From positions 92,264-156,263 of the forward strand of contig CANQNT010000002.1 of the NCBI GenBank assembly GCA_947625255.1: a DNA stretch of 64,000 nt, written 5' to 3'. This stretch comes from an uncultured Acetatifactor sp. Lineage in GTDB: Bacteria; Bacillota; Clostridia; Lachnospirales; Lachnospiraceae. The notes under the pieces were generated by a model. It did not search any database. It was not told the DNA's origin and worked only from the letters and a program-made list of their open reading frames with translations. Position 1 is the stretch's first letter, and each line of letters starts with the position of its first letter. The position numbers were made by a program, and so were the translations under genes. Shown here piece after piece: positions 30,263-38,826 of this stretch.

Positions 30263-32116
30263 ATGATACTTTTGCCTTTGCCGAAAAAGCAAGTGGAGCG
30301 GGAAGGAAATCTGTTTTTGAGCATGGATTCCATGATTCTGCTGTCTCCCTCCTGTCCCAAGGGGGCGTTTGTATACGCCCGTATGCTGAAAAGTGAGATT
30401 ACGAAATGGGCTGGGCTGGATCTGACCGTAGGAAAGGGAACAGAACGTGAGGGGGACATTCTGCTGTGGGTAGATGCTTCTTTGGAAGAAAATGCCTATC
30501 GTCTGGTGATTGAGGAAACGGGCGCGCGCCTGTGCGGCGGCAGTCTGAATTCCCTGGGCTGGGCGGTACAGACTTTGCGTCAGATCGTGCGTCAGTGCGC
30601 CGGTGCGCTTCCCTGCCTGGAGATTGAGGATGCGCCGGAGATCCTGAACCGTGGCTTCTATCACGACGTGACCAGAGGACGTGTTCAGACACTGGAGCAT
30701 CTCAAGGAATTGGCGGATACTCTTGCATTCTATAAGATGAATCAATTACAGCTTTATGTGGAGCATACCTACTTGTTCCGCGGAATGACGGAGCTTTGGA
30801 GGGATGAGACTCCGCTTGAGGCGGAGGAAATCCTGGAGCTGGATGATTACTGTTTCGAGAGGGGAATCGAGCTGGTGCCTTCGCTTTCCACTTTTGGACA
30901 TTTATACAAGCTTCTGGGGAGCAGAAGCTATGAGGAGTTCTGCGAACTGCCTGGCAGCGCCGGAAAGCCGTTTTCCTTTAAAGACCGGATGGATCATCAT
31001 ACCGTGAACGTGTCCAATGGGGCGGCCATGGAGCTGATCAAGGGCATGATCGAAGAATATATGCACTTGTTCCGTTCGGAAAAGTTCAATCTTTGCGCGG
31101 ATGAGACGTTTGATCTGGGAAAAGGCAGGAGCAAGGCCCTGGCGGAAGAAAAGGGTGTGGGAACCCTCTATGTGGATTACATTATGGAACTGTTCCGGTT
31201 TCTGATCCGGCACGGCAAGACCCCGATGTTCTGGGGGGACGTGATCTGTCGTCATCCGGAACTGTTTTCCAGGCTGCCGGAGGGCGTGGTCTGCCTGAAC
31301 TGGGGTTATAGTCCTACCCAGCCGGATACGGAGACGAGGATTTTGCATGAGGTGGGTGCGACCCAGTATGTCTGCCCCGGAGCCTGCGGATGGAATACCT
31401 GGATCAACGTGTTCTCCAACAGCTATCGGAATGTACGGCTGATGTCCGATTATGCGAGAAAATATGGCGCCGTCGGCGTGCTGAATACGGACTGGGGTGA
31501 TTTTGGCCACATCAATCATCCGATTTTTTCCGTACCCGGACTGATTTATGGCGCGGTATTTTCCTGGGGCGGTGAAGTGCCGGATTATGAGGAACTGAAT
31601 CGTCGGATTGCCATGCTGGAGTTCGGAGATTCTTCGGGAAGACTTTTGAATCTCCTGGGCAAGGTATCGGATGAGATGCGTTTTAGCTGGCACCATGCGG
31701 TAATCGTTAAGGAATGGGTGCAGCAGGGCGTCGCCAGGGAAACCATCGGGAAGTTTTTCCATGACGAGGATATGGGTAAGGCGGCTGCCAGCAATCAGGT
31801 GCTGGACGCGGTGGAAAAGGAGCTTTCTTTGGTCATACGCAGTATGGACAGTTCCGGTCGTTGGATCATGGCGCACGCCCAGGTGGGAATCCGGATGGTA
31901 CGGCTCTGGAATCAGGTGGGATTGTATCTGGAGGACCTTGACCAGGACGGTCGGGCGAAAGAGGGCTGGGACGGTTTTGCCCTCGCCGCGGGGCTGGAGG
32001 CCAATCTGCATGATTATCAGCAACTTTGGAGAAGCAACAGCAAGGAAGGCGACCTTGCCAGAATCACGGATGTATTTTGTTGGTACGCGGATCTGCTGCG
32101 GAAGACCAGTAAATAG
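30263..32116 (+). CDS. GH20 beta-N-acetylhexosaminidase
   Basis: This 617-residue enzyme should release terminal beta-GlcNAc or GalNAc by substrate-assisted catalysis. An N-terminal GH20b-like alpha/beta domain (to about residue 125) precedes the TIM barrel beginning LNRGFYHDVTRGRVQTLEHLK. The catalytic Asp-Glu pair is in NLCADETFDLG (about D279-E280). A long helical C-terminus follows. The ATG lies one base past the upstream stop with GGAGG inside the previous gene's end, so translation is coupled. There is no signal peptide. Confidence 0.88.
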   Translation: MILLPLPKKQVEREGNLFLSMDSMILLSPSCPKGAFVYARMLKSEITKWAGLDLTVGKGTEREGDILLWVDASLEENAYRLVIEETGARLCGGSLNSLGWAVQTLRQIVRQCAGALPCLEIEDAPEILNRGFYHDVTRGRVQTLEHLKELADTLAFYKMNQLQLYVEHTYLFRGMTELWRDETPLEAEEILELDDYCFERGIELVPSLSTFGHLYKLLGSRSYEEFCELPGSAGKPFSFKDRMDHHTVNVSNGAAMELIKGMIEEYMHLFRSEKFNLCADETFDLGKGRSKALAEEKGVGTLYVDYIMELFRFLIRHGKTPMFWGDVICRHPELFSRLPEGVVCLNWGYSPTQPDTETRILHEVGATQYVCPGACGWNTWINVFSNSYRNVRLMSDYARKYGAVGVLNTDWGDFGHINHPIFSVPGLIYGAVFSWGGEVPDYEELNRRIAMLEFGDSSGRLLNLLGKVSDEMRFSWHHAVIVKEWVQQGVARETIGKFFHDEDMGKAAASNQVLDAVEKELSLVIRSMDSSGRWIMAHAQVGIRMVRLWNQVGLYLEDLDQDGRAKEGWDGFALAAGLEANLHDYQQLWRSNSKEGDLARITDVFCWYADLLRKTSK

Positions 32117-32148
32117 AGTATTTGCCCCTCAGGCGGACAATTTGTGTC

Positions 32149-32220
32149 GGAGCGCGGTAAATTGCCTTGACGGCGGGCGCCAATCGGAATGCGTCGCCGC
32201 CGTCGCCGCGTAAGCGCTCC
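32149..32220 (+). promoter_or_regulatory. GC-rich nested stem before the GH18 gene
   Basis: Two perfect inverted repeats are nested in the GH20-GH18 spacer. GGAGCGC (32149-32155) pairs with GCGCTCC (32214-32220), and inside it GACGGCGG (32169-32176) pairs with CCGCCGTC (32197-32204). The structure ends just before the GH18 ribosome binding site. No T-run follows, so a role in mRNA processing or translation is more likely than termination. Confidence 0.55.
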
Positions 32221-32235
32221 AGAATGGAGATTGCG

Positions 32236-33255
32236 ATGAAGAATGAAATTATCGGATATGTAGGGAGCGGCCAGTTTAAAAAGGAGGATGCCCAGAAGCT
32301 GACGGGCATCAATCTGGCTTTTGGAGAGCTCCACAATGATGGAAGTGTTACTGTTCAGGGCAGGATTGACAAAATCAATCTGATTCCCCGGATTCGGGAA
32401 TGGAATCCCAATCTGCGCATCATTTTGTCCATGGTACAGGCCCAGAGAGATGCGTTCACTGTCTGCTGCGCCACGGAGGAAATGCGCAGGAAAGCGGCCG
32501 CGTCTTTGGCGGAGGCCGCCGTGAAGTATGATTTGGACGGTATTGACCTGGACTGGGAGTATCCTTGCGTCCCTTCCAACGGAAGCGCGGTATCCCCGGA
32601 TGACAAGCATAATTTTACCCTGTTCTGCGCAGAGATCCGCAAGGCGCTGGATGCCATCGGCGGAAAGAAGCATTATCTGACCATCGCCGCAGGCGCGGAC
32701 TTGTATTATGTGAATTGTGTGGAACTGCCCGATTTGATGGAATATTTGGATTATATCAATGTCATGACCTATGACTTAAAGTGTGGTTTCCACGCGCTGG
32801 CCGGTCATCATACGTCCCTTTTCTCCAAGAATGCGGATGTGTTCATGAATAGCTGTGCCCAGGCGCTGGCGGTGTTCGAGGCGGCCGGGGTGAGCGCGGA
32901 TCGTCTGCTGATGGGGGCTGCCTTTTACTCCAGAAAATGGGAGGATTTGAAAGATGATGAAAATCATGGTTTGTTGGTGCTGTGTCCTCATGGCGGCGGT
33001 TACGGACCGGATTACGAGTTGTTGGTGAAAGAGTATCTGAACAAGAACGGTTATACCGAATACTGGGATGAGGAAGCCCAGGCTCCTTATTTGTTTAATG
33101 GCTCCACGTTCCTTTCCTATGATAATCCCAGATCCCTTAAGGCCAAGGCGGAGTATTGTAAGGAAAAAGGCTACGGCGGCATTTTCTATTGGGAACATAA
33201 GTGTGACGGAACGGGAACTCTTTTGGATACCCTTTATCAGGCATTTCAATCCTAA
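32236..33255 (+). CDS. GH18 glycoside hydrolase (ENGase/chitinase type)
   Basis: The 339-residue protein is a single GH18 barrel. The catalytic DxxDxDxE motif is intact as DGIDLDWEYP (acid/base near E108), with MTYD in strand 6 and a closing tryptophan segment (FYWEHKCDGTGTL). GH18 cleaves GlcNAc-beta-1,4-GlcNAc, either in chitin oligomers or, as endo-beta-N-acetylglucosaminidase, in the N-glycan core. Absence of a signal peptide and the locus context favour a core- or chitobiose-directed intracellular enzyme. I chose the ATG six bases after GGAG; another in-frame ATG lies 12 nt earlier. Confidence 0.88.
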   Translation: MKNEIIGYVGSGQFKKEDAQKLTGINLAFGELHNDGSVTVQGRIDKINLIPRIREWNPNLRIILSMVQAQRDAFTVCCATEEMRRKAAASLAEAAVKYDLDGIDLDWEYPCVPSNGSAVSPDDKHNFTLFCAEIRKALDAIGGKKHYLTIAAGADLYYVNCVELPDLMEYLDYINVMTYDLKCGFHALAGHHTSLFSKNADVFMNSCAQALAVFEAAGVSADRLLMGAAFYSRKWEDLKDDENHGLLVLCPHGGGYGPDYELLVKEYLNKNGYTEYWDEEAQAPYLFNGSTFLSYDNPRSLKAKAEYCKEKGYGGIFYWEHKCDGTGTLLDTLYQAFQS

Positions 33256-33276
33256 CATTGCAGCGAGAGGTATGAC

Positions 33277-35949
33277 ATGTTTTCAAAAGAATATTATGAG
33301 GAAATTAAAAAGGGCTTTGAGGAACAGCTGGCGCTTTTGGAGGAGCGAAAGCGCCGGCTTTCAGAAGAATCCGCGGATGGTATCGGGGCCCTGCGTTTGA
33401 GATTGCTGCGGGAAAAGGAAGACGAGATTCAGAATGCCCTGGCGGAGTGTGAGGAAGACGAAGCCGAGGCGCTTGTCTTCCTTTATAGCGCCATGCCCCT
33501 GAGTGACTTGCTGGATTATCCTGCGGCGCTTTTTCTCACTTATGCCAGACATGGGGCGTTTCTCTGGAAAGAAGGTCCGTTTGCGGGGAAAGTGCCGGAA
33601 AGGATTTTCGCCAATTATGTGCTGCATTACCGGGTAAACAATGAGGATATCGTGGATACAAGGGGCTTTTTCTATGACAGGTTGATTGACCGCGTGGCGG
33701 GAAAAGGCATGGAGGAGGCCGTTTTGGAAGCAAATTATTGGTGCGCCCGGGAAGCCACCTATCGGGCGTCCGATGGCCGTACCCAGAATGCCCGTACCTT
33801 GTTCGGAACGGCCACGGGACGCTGCGGAGAGGAATCGACCTTTGGTACGACCGTTCTGCGCAGCATTGGTATTCCTGCCAGGCAGGTATACGCGCCCCTT
33901 TGGACCCATTGTGACGACAATCATGCCTGGGTGGAAGCCTGGTGTGATGGAACCTGGCGTTTCCTGGGAGCCTGCGAGCCTGAGGAGCGACTGAATTATG
34001 GTTGGTTTATCGGACCCGCGTCCCGGGCCATGCTGTTGCATTCCCGTTGGTTCAGCAAGGAAGCGCCTCAGGAGGAGGTCGTGGGAAACAAAGGAATGTG
34101 CCGGATGCTGAATCATCTGGATCGTTATGCTTATACCACGACCCTTACGGTCAAGGTGGTGGACGAGGCGGGACGGCCCGTGCCCGGCGCCAGGGTCAAT
34201 TTCCAGGTGCTGAATCACGGGGAACTGGGAAGCATTGCCGTTATGACAGCCGGAAAGGGTTCCCGGGATTGTGGAATCGTGAAGATGACCACAGGCTTCG
34301 GAAACCTCTATCTGTCGGCCAGTGCTGACGGCGCTTATGGGGAGGCTTCCGTTTCTTTGCTCCATTTGAAGGAGGGAGAAGAGGCATTCTGTGCGATTAC
34401 GCTGAAAGACAGACCGGAATGCGGCGAAGGGTGGAAAGATCTGAACTTCCACGCGCCGGTGCTGGGATTTTTGAATGATGATTCCCTGACTCCGGAGCAG
34501 AAAGCCGTAGGATTGGCCCGTAATCAGGCGGCTGCGCAGTACCGTGACCGCAAGAAGCAGGGCTTTTATGATGCCAGGGAGGCTTCCCGGGTGTTGGGGC
34601 GTTTCGGAAAAGAAGACCGGGCGATTTTGGACGATATTTTACATAAAGCCTATAGCAATATGACGGAGCTGGTGCGATTCCTGGAGTGGGATGCCAGCGG
34701 ATGGGTTCCGGAGAACTGGGAGGATGCCAAAGAAGAGCATTGGAAGGTGGAGGTGCTTCGTTCTCTTCGGGAAAAAGACTGGTGGGACATTAAGGCGGAT
34801 ATCCTGAAAGAGTGTTGTGTTTATGCGTTCCCTTACGCGGGCGGCGTGCCGCGGGAGGTATATTACCGTTTTCTGGTCAATCCCAGAGCGGATAACGAGA
34901 TGGTGCGTCTGTGCAGGGCGATTCTTGACAAAAGCTTGAGCGCTGTGGAAAAGGAGGAGATTCGGCGCGCTCCCGACGCTCTTCCTGCCATGGTGGATTC
35001 CTGGATCGTTTCGATGCCGGAGCGGGAATATGAGAGTCTGATCACTTCGCCCGTCGGCAGTCTGCGGGGAGGAATCGCCAGCGCCCATTCCAAGGAAATT
35101 TTCTGCGTGACGGTTTATCGGACCCTGGGAATTCCGGCCAGACTGAGTATGCTGGATCGTTCCGTGGAGTATTTCCGGAACGGCGCGTTCCACAGCGTAA
35201 AGCCCGTGGAAGAGACCGGAACTCTGATCCTTGGCACGGACGGCTCTTTCAAGCTGACGGATTGGGATCATTATTCGTTGGAAAGATTTGAAGACGGAGA
35301 GTTTTGCTTTATCGGGCTCTGGGAGAAGCTGTTTCGTATGACCGGAAGCGAGCTGGAGTTGCAGCTTGCCCCTGGTATTTATCGTGTGCTTACGACCAAC
35401 CGTCAGATCAGCGGAGATCAGCTTGCAAAAATCTGTACGTTTTCTCTCCGGGCAGGAGAGCGGCGTAAAATGGAATTGGCTCTCAGGGAGATTCCGGTGG
35501 AGGCCATGTTGACCCGGAACACGGTGGAGGATATGACGCTGCGGACGGCGGAAGGAGAGGAAACGGCGTTTTCGGAGCTGGCCAAGGGCGGTAAGTCATT
35601 GTTCCTGTGGCTGGAGGTTACCAGGGAGCCCACGGAACATATCTTAAACGAACTGTATGAGAAAAACGAGGACTTTGCCAGGCTTTCCGCACCGTTGTAT
35701 GTGGTTCTGCGTTCGCCGGAAGATCTGGAGGACAAGACGCTGCAGCGTACCATGGGAAGCTTGCCCATGATCCATCCCGTATTCCATGATTTGGGAGAGG
35801 ATTACCAGAAATTGTCCATGAGTGTGAAACAGGAGGTTGGCAAACTGCCGCTGGCACTGGTAATGAAGGAAGGGTTGGAGTGCGTTTACAGCAGTGCCGG
35901 CTATAATGTGGGACTTGCGGATATCTTATGGAGGATACTGAATATATGA
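33277..35949 (+). CDS. Large transglutaminase-like protein, copy 1
   Basis: This 890-residue cytoplasmic protein has unknown function. Layout: a helical N-terminus; a transglutaminase-fold domain (residues about 60-260) with Cys183 in GRCGEESTF and His216 in DDNHAWVEAW; an Ig/carboxypeptidase-regulatory-like domain (about 285-375, VKVVDEAGRPVPGARVNFQV); a second transglutaminase-like segment (about 589-633) lacking the cysteine; and a C-terminal thioredoxin-like domain (from about 770). The usual catalytic Asp position reads Gly in WRFLGACEPE. Similar GRCGEES/GACEPE proteins exist in Bacteroidota. It might be a peptidase or glycopeptide amidase; none is proven. A paralogue lies at 55812. Confidence 0.75.
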   Translation: MFSKEYYEEIKKGFEEQLALLEERKRRLSEESADGIGALRLRLLREKEDEIQNALAECEEDEAEALVFLYSAMPLSDLLDYPAALFLTYARHGAFLWKEGPFAGKVPERIFANYVLHYRVNNEDIVDTRGFFYDRLIDRVAGKGMEEAVLEANYWCAREATYRASDGRTQNARTLFGTATGRCGEESTFGTTVLRSIGIPARQVYAPLWTHCDDNHAWVEAWCDGTWRFLGACEPEERLNYGWFIGPASRAMLLHSRWFSKEAPQEEVVGNKGMCRMLNHLDRYAYTTTLTVKVVDEAGRPVPGARVNFQVLNHGELGSIAVMTAGKGSRDCGIVKMTTGFGNLYLSASADGAYGEASVSLLHLKEGEEAFCAITLKDRPECGEGWKDLNFHAPVLGFLNDDSLTPEQKAVGLARNQAAAQYRDRKKQGFYDAREASRVLGRFGKEDRAILDDILHKAYSNMTELVRFLEWDASGWVPENWEDAKEEHWKVEVLRSLREKDWWDIKADILKECCVYAFPYAGGVPREVYYRFLVNPRADNEMVRLCRAILDKSLSAVEKEEIRRAPDALPAMVDSWIVSMPEREYESLITSPVGSLRGGIASAHSKEIFCVTVYRTLGIPARLSMLDRSVEYFRNGAFHSVKPVEETGTLILGTDGSFKLTDWDHYSLERFEDGEFCFIGLWEKLFRMTGSELELQLAPGIYRVLTTNRQISGDQLAKICTFSLRAGERRKMELALREIPVEAMLTRNTVEDMTLRTAEGEETAFSELAKGGKSLFLWLEVTREPTEHILNELYEKNEDFARLSAPLYVVLRSPEDLEDKTLQRTMGSLPMIHPVFHDLGEDYQKLSMSVKQEVGKLPLALVMKEGLECVYSSAGYNVGLADILWRILNI

Positions 35950-37319
35950 TAGAATTCTTAAAAGAGGCGGCACGGGTCGTGCCCACCGCCAGACAGCTTC
36001 AGTGGTTCGATATTGGATTCTATGCATTTGTTCATTTCGGAATGAACACGTTCACGGGAAGAGAATGGGGAGACGGCAGGGAGCCGGAAGAGTGGTTCGA
36101 TCCCAGGAAGCTTGACTGTGATCAGTGGGTGGAAACGGTCAAGAGCGCGGGCATGAAAGGCCTGATTCTGACGGTAAAGCATCACGATGGCTTCTGTCTG
36201 TGGCCTTCCAGGTACACGGAGCACAGCGTGAAAAATTCCCCCTGTAAAAGGGATATTGTGGCGGAGGCGGCCGAGGCCTGCAGAAAGGGCGGAATTCGCT
36301 TTGGCGTTTACCTTTCCCCCTGGGATCGGAATTGCCCGGTTTATGGCTCTCCGGAATATAACGATTATTACTGTAACCAGCTGACGGAGCTGCTCACCAA
36401 TTATGGCGAGCTTTTCTGCGTGTGGTTTGACGGCGCTTGCGGCGAAGGACCCAATGGCCGCAGACAGGAATATGACTTCCCAAGATACATTGAATTGGTG
36501 CGCAAGTACCAGCCGGGCGCGGTGGTTTTCTGTGACCGCAGCCCTGACGTACGCTGGTGCGGCAACGAGGCCGGCAGCAGCAGGGTTTCCGAATGGGCAG
36601 TGGTGCCCGGAGAGCTTTGCACCCTGGCGCCCAGACAGACCGGGCCTGGTCCTATGGCCGCGGAGGGCGATTTGGAATATCTGTACAACACGGATTTGTA
36701 TCTGGGCAGTATGAGCAGCATCTTGTATTCCAAGGGGCTGGTATTTGTTCCGGCGGAGGTGGATACCTCGATTCGTCCGGGATGGTTCTGGCATGAAAAA
36801 GAGGATCCCAGACCCTTAAAGAAGCTTTTTGAAATCTATATCGGATCTGTGGGCGGCAATACCTGCCTGAATCTGAACATTCCCCCCAATCGGGACGGAC
36901 TGATGGATGAGCGGGATATTAAAAGGCTGAAAGAGCTGCGCGCGCTTTTGGACCGTGAGCTGGGCAGCCCGCTGCCAGTCAGGGTAGAGCGCAGGGAGGG
37001 CGGTTATCCGACCCAGCCTGAGTATTTGGTTACCCTGGAGAAGCCTGTTTCCAGAGTCAAATATGTAATACTGCAGGAGGAGATCGCCCGGGGACAGAGA
37101 GTGGAGTCTTTCCGCGTGGAAGCGCTTGCCCCCAGCGGCTATCAGTTTCCCCTTTTCCAGGGAACCACCATTGGCAATCGTAAAATCTGTGCTCTCACGG
37201 ATCCTTTTGCGGAGCAGAACCGTCTTCTGGACGACAGCGGAGATAAGATTGACCGGCTGCTGATCAAAATCACCTCAGCCAGGGATGAAGTGTTCCTGAA
37301 GAACGTGCAGGTCTTTTAG
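35946..37319 (+). CDS. GH29 alpha-L-fucosidase
   Basis: This 457-residue enzyme removes alpha-linked fucose. The GH29 barrel opens with WFDIGFYAFVHFGMNTFTGREWG, contains LTVKHHDGFCLWPS, and has the nucleophile aspartate in CVWFDGACGEGPNG (about D162). A C-terminal beta-sandwich follows. The ATG overlaps the stop of the transglutaminase-like gene (ATGA), with GGAGGA ten bases before; an earlier in-frame ATG would overlap that site. Sequence subgroup (alpha-1,3/4 versus broad specificity) cannot be decided here. It ends the first operon, before the terminator at 37338. Confidence 0.93.
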   Translation: MIEFLKEAARVVPTARQLQWFDIGFYAFVHFGMNTFTGREWGDGREPEEWFDPRKLDCDQWVETVKSAGMKGLILTVKHHDGFCLWPSRYTEHSVKNSPCKRDIVAEAAEACRKGGIRFGVYLSPWDRNCPVYGSPEYNDYYCNQLTELLTNYGELFCVWFDGACGEGPNGRRQEYDFPRYIELVRKYQPGAVVFCDRSPDVRWCGNEAGSSRVSEWAVVPGELCTLAPRQTGPGPMAAEGDLEYLYNTDLYLGSMSSILYSKGLVFVPAEVDTSIRPGWFWHEKEDPRPLKKLFEIYIGSVGGNTCLNLNIPPNRDGLMDERDIKRLKELRALLDRELGSPLPVRVERREGGYPTQPEYLVTLEKPVSRVKYVILQEEIARGQRVESFRVEALAPSGYQFPLFQGTTIGNRKICALTDPFAEQNRLLDDSGDKIDRLLIKITSARDEVFLKNVQVF

Positions 37320-37337
37320 AAGTGGAAATTGGTTATA

Positions 37338-37372
37338 GGGGATGTGGCAGGTTGGCGGCCGCATCCCCTTTT
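37338..37372 (+). terminator. Terminator after the GH29 gene
   Basis: GGGGATGTGG (37338-37347) pairs with CCGCATCCCC (37359-37368), with one G-U pair, followed by TTTT. It separates the plus-strand glycosidase operon from the convergent minus-strand CBM9-like gene. Confidence 0.75.
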
Positions 37373-37434
37373 GGGTGTCAGGATTTTATGCCGGGCCTGG
37401 AAACCATTGCGCTTACAGCCTGGCAGTTCTTGTA

Positions 37435-38499
37435 TTAATCCTTGGAATAGGTCTTGGTCTTACCATCGGAGAAGATGGCGAGTGTGGCGCCGTCCTCGCC
37501 GGGGCAAGTGATCTCGAACAAATGCGGCGTGGCGGACAGCTGATAAGGCAGGTCACGCAGGGCCTGGTTTGCTTCGCAGGGACTGATTCGCGCAAGAATC
37601 TCTTTCAGGGCGGAAAGATTGTCCGTATAGTGTCCGTTCTCATCCAGGTAAGCCTGCTGCGCATAATAAAGCTTGCGCAGTTCCCATTTGCGGTACTCGT
37701 TTTCCGGAATCCGGAAGTCTTCGGCGTTCTGACCCGCTTCCGCGAAGAAAACAAAGGCCCATAGCTCAGGATAGTGGATATTGATCACGCCGGTGGGAGC
37801 CCAGACCCAGTTATCCTCAGGCAGCGGCTGGTCCGTGTCCGGCCGGAGGCGCTTGGTGAAGCTTCCGCCTTTCACGTCCACTTTCCATTGAACACGGGAA
37901 AAGTTGATGCGATAATACTCTCCCGGCCTTGGTTCACGGGGCGGTTCCGCGCATTCTTTCAGCGTGGCAAAGGGAATCACCACTTCCACGGACCAGGAGT
38001 GATTCTGTTCTCCGGGCTGATTGAGGGCGCCGTCAATATGTACCGCGCTGCGAAGTCCTTTTAATTCCAGGCCATTGACTGGCTTGCCCATGTCACGATA
38101 AGCCTTGGTCAGCAGCAGGTCCCAGTTGGTGTTCAGGGCGTTCATTTCGTATTCCACATACACCTGGGTGTCGGAATCCGGATCGATGAAAATCTCGAAA
38201 TCATTGTCCCGGAAGATCACCTCGTCATGCTGAGCGATCGTTGCCCAGATTTCATTTCCCTCCAGAAAGGCGCCGATGTAGAGGTTTTCCTTGTCCCAGC
38301 ACAGCTTTGCCCTGGTACGGAACCGCGGTATGGGACGAATTGCCCCTTCAATATCTGAAAATGCTTCCGTAAAAGGGATCTCCTGCCAGAAATCTTTGTC
38401 CAGTCTGCCGTCCAACACAAAGGGCTTTTCGTTGTAGCGGCACGCGTAAACGGGCGGCGTAAACGGAACCGCCGGAACGGGTATGCGTATTTGGCTCAT
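37435..38499 (-). CDS. CBM9-like carbohydrate-binding protein
   Basis: The 354-residue protein has a DOMON/CBM9-like beta-sandwich over the first 250 residues (PFVLDGRLDKDFWQEIPFTEAFSD ... NDFEIFIDPDSDTQVYVEYEMN ... WSVEVVIPFATL), followed by a helical tail. Proteins of this kind are annotated as carbohydrate-binding family 9-like. It lacks a signal peptide and any enzyme motif. It is the only minus-strand gene in the locus, with its own promoter. I chose the ATG giving MSQIRIPVPAVPF, eight bases after GAGGAGAAA; the frame is open further upstream without support. Its role, perhaps as a glycan chaperone or unrecognised enzyme, is open. Confidence 0.75.
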   Translation of the reverse strand: MSQIRIPVPAVPFTPPVYACRYNEKPFVLDGRLDKDFWQEIPFTEAFSDIEGAIRPIPRFRTRAKLCWDKENLYIGAFLEGNEIWATIAQHDEVIFRDNDFEIFIDPDSDTQVYVEYEMNALNTNWDLLLTKAYRDMGKPVNGLELKGLRSAVHIDGALNQPGEQNHSWSVEVVIPFATLKECAEPPREPRPGEYYRINFSRVQWKVDVKGGSFTKRLRPDTDQPLPEDNWVWAPTGVINIHYPELWAFVFFAEAGQNAEDFRIPENEYRKWELRKLYYAQQAYLDENGHYTDNLSALKEILARISPCEANQALRDLPYQLSATPHLFEITCPGEDGATLAIFSDGKTKTYSKD

Positions 38500-38580
38500 A
38501 ATTTCTCCTCGCTTTTCTTTTATAATCATTAATAATACAAATCCGATTCTGCCGCAGTCTCTTTCGGCAAAGGCATGGTG

Positions 38581-38609
38581 ATTATAACACCATTCCGGGA
38601 GAAAGTAAA
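38581..38609 (-). promoter_or_regulatory. Promoter of the CBM9-like gene
   Basis: On the minus strand TTTACT (38609-38604), a 17-nt spacer and TATAAT (38586-38581) lie about 80 nt ahead of the CBM9-like ATG. It is divergent from the GH3 promoter at 38678. Confidence 0.65.
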
Positions 38610-38677
38610 TACCCGGCATCGGATACGGCGCTGCTTCCAAAGCACTTCAAAAAACAGGTGCTTTTTTCCCCATCTGG

Positions 38678-38686
38678 TGGTATAAT
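38678..38686 (+). promoter_or_regulatory. Extended -10 promoter of the GH3 gene
   Basis: TGGTATAAT (38678-38686) is an extended -10 element with a perfect TATAAT. A convincing -35 is absent. It lies about 140 nt before the GH3 start and just after a short AAAGCAC/GTGCTTT inverted repeat with a T-run (38641-38669). Confidence 0.5.
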
Positions 38687-38826
38687 GATTTTACTTATGC
38701 AGGATTCATGTCGGCTGCAGGGGCATGACGATGCCGCCGCGGCGCTGGTGAGCCGCCATGGCGAATGATGTCGGCGGGCAGGCGCTGCCGCGGCGAATGA
38801 ATCGAAAGGAACCGAGGAGGATGAGG

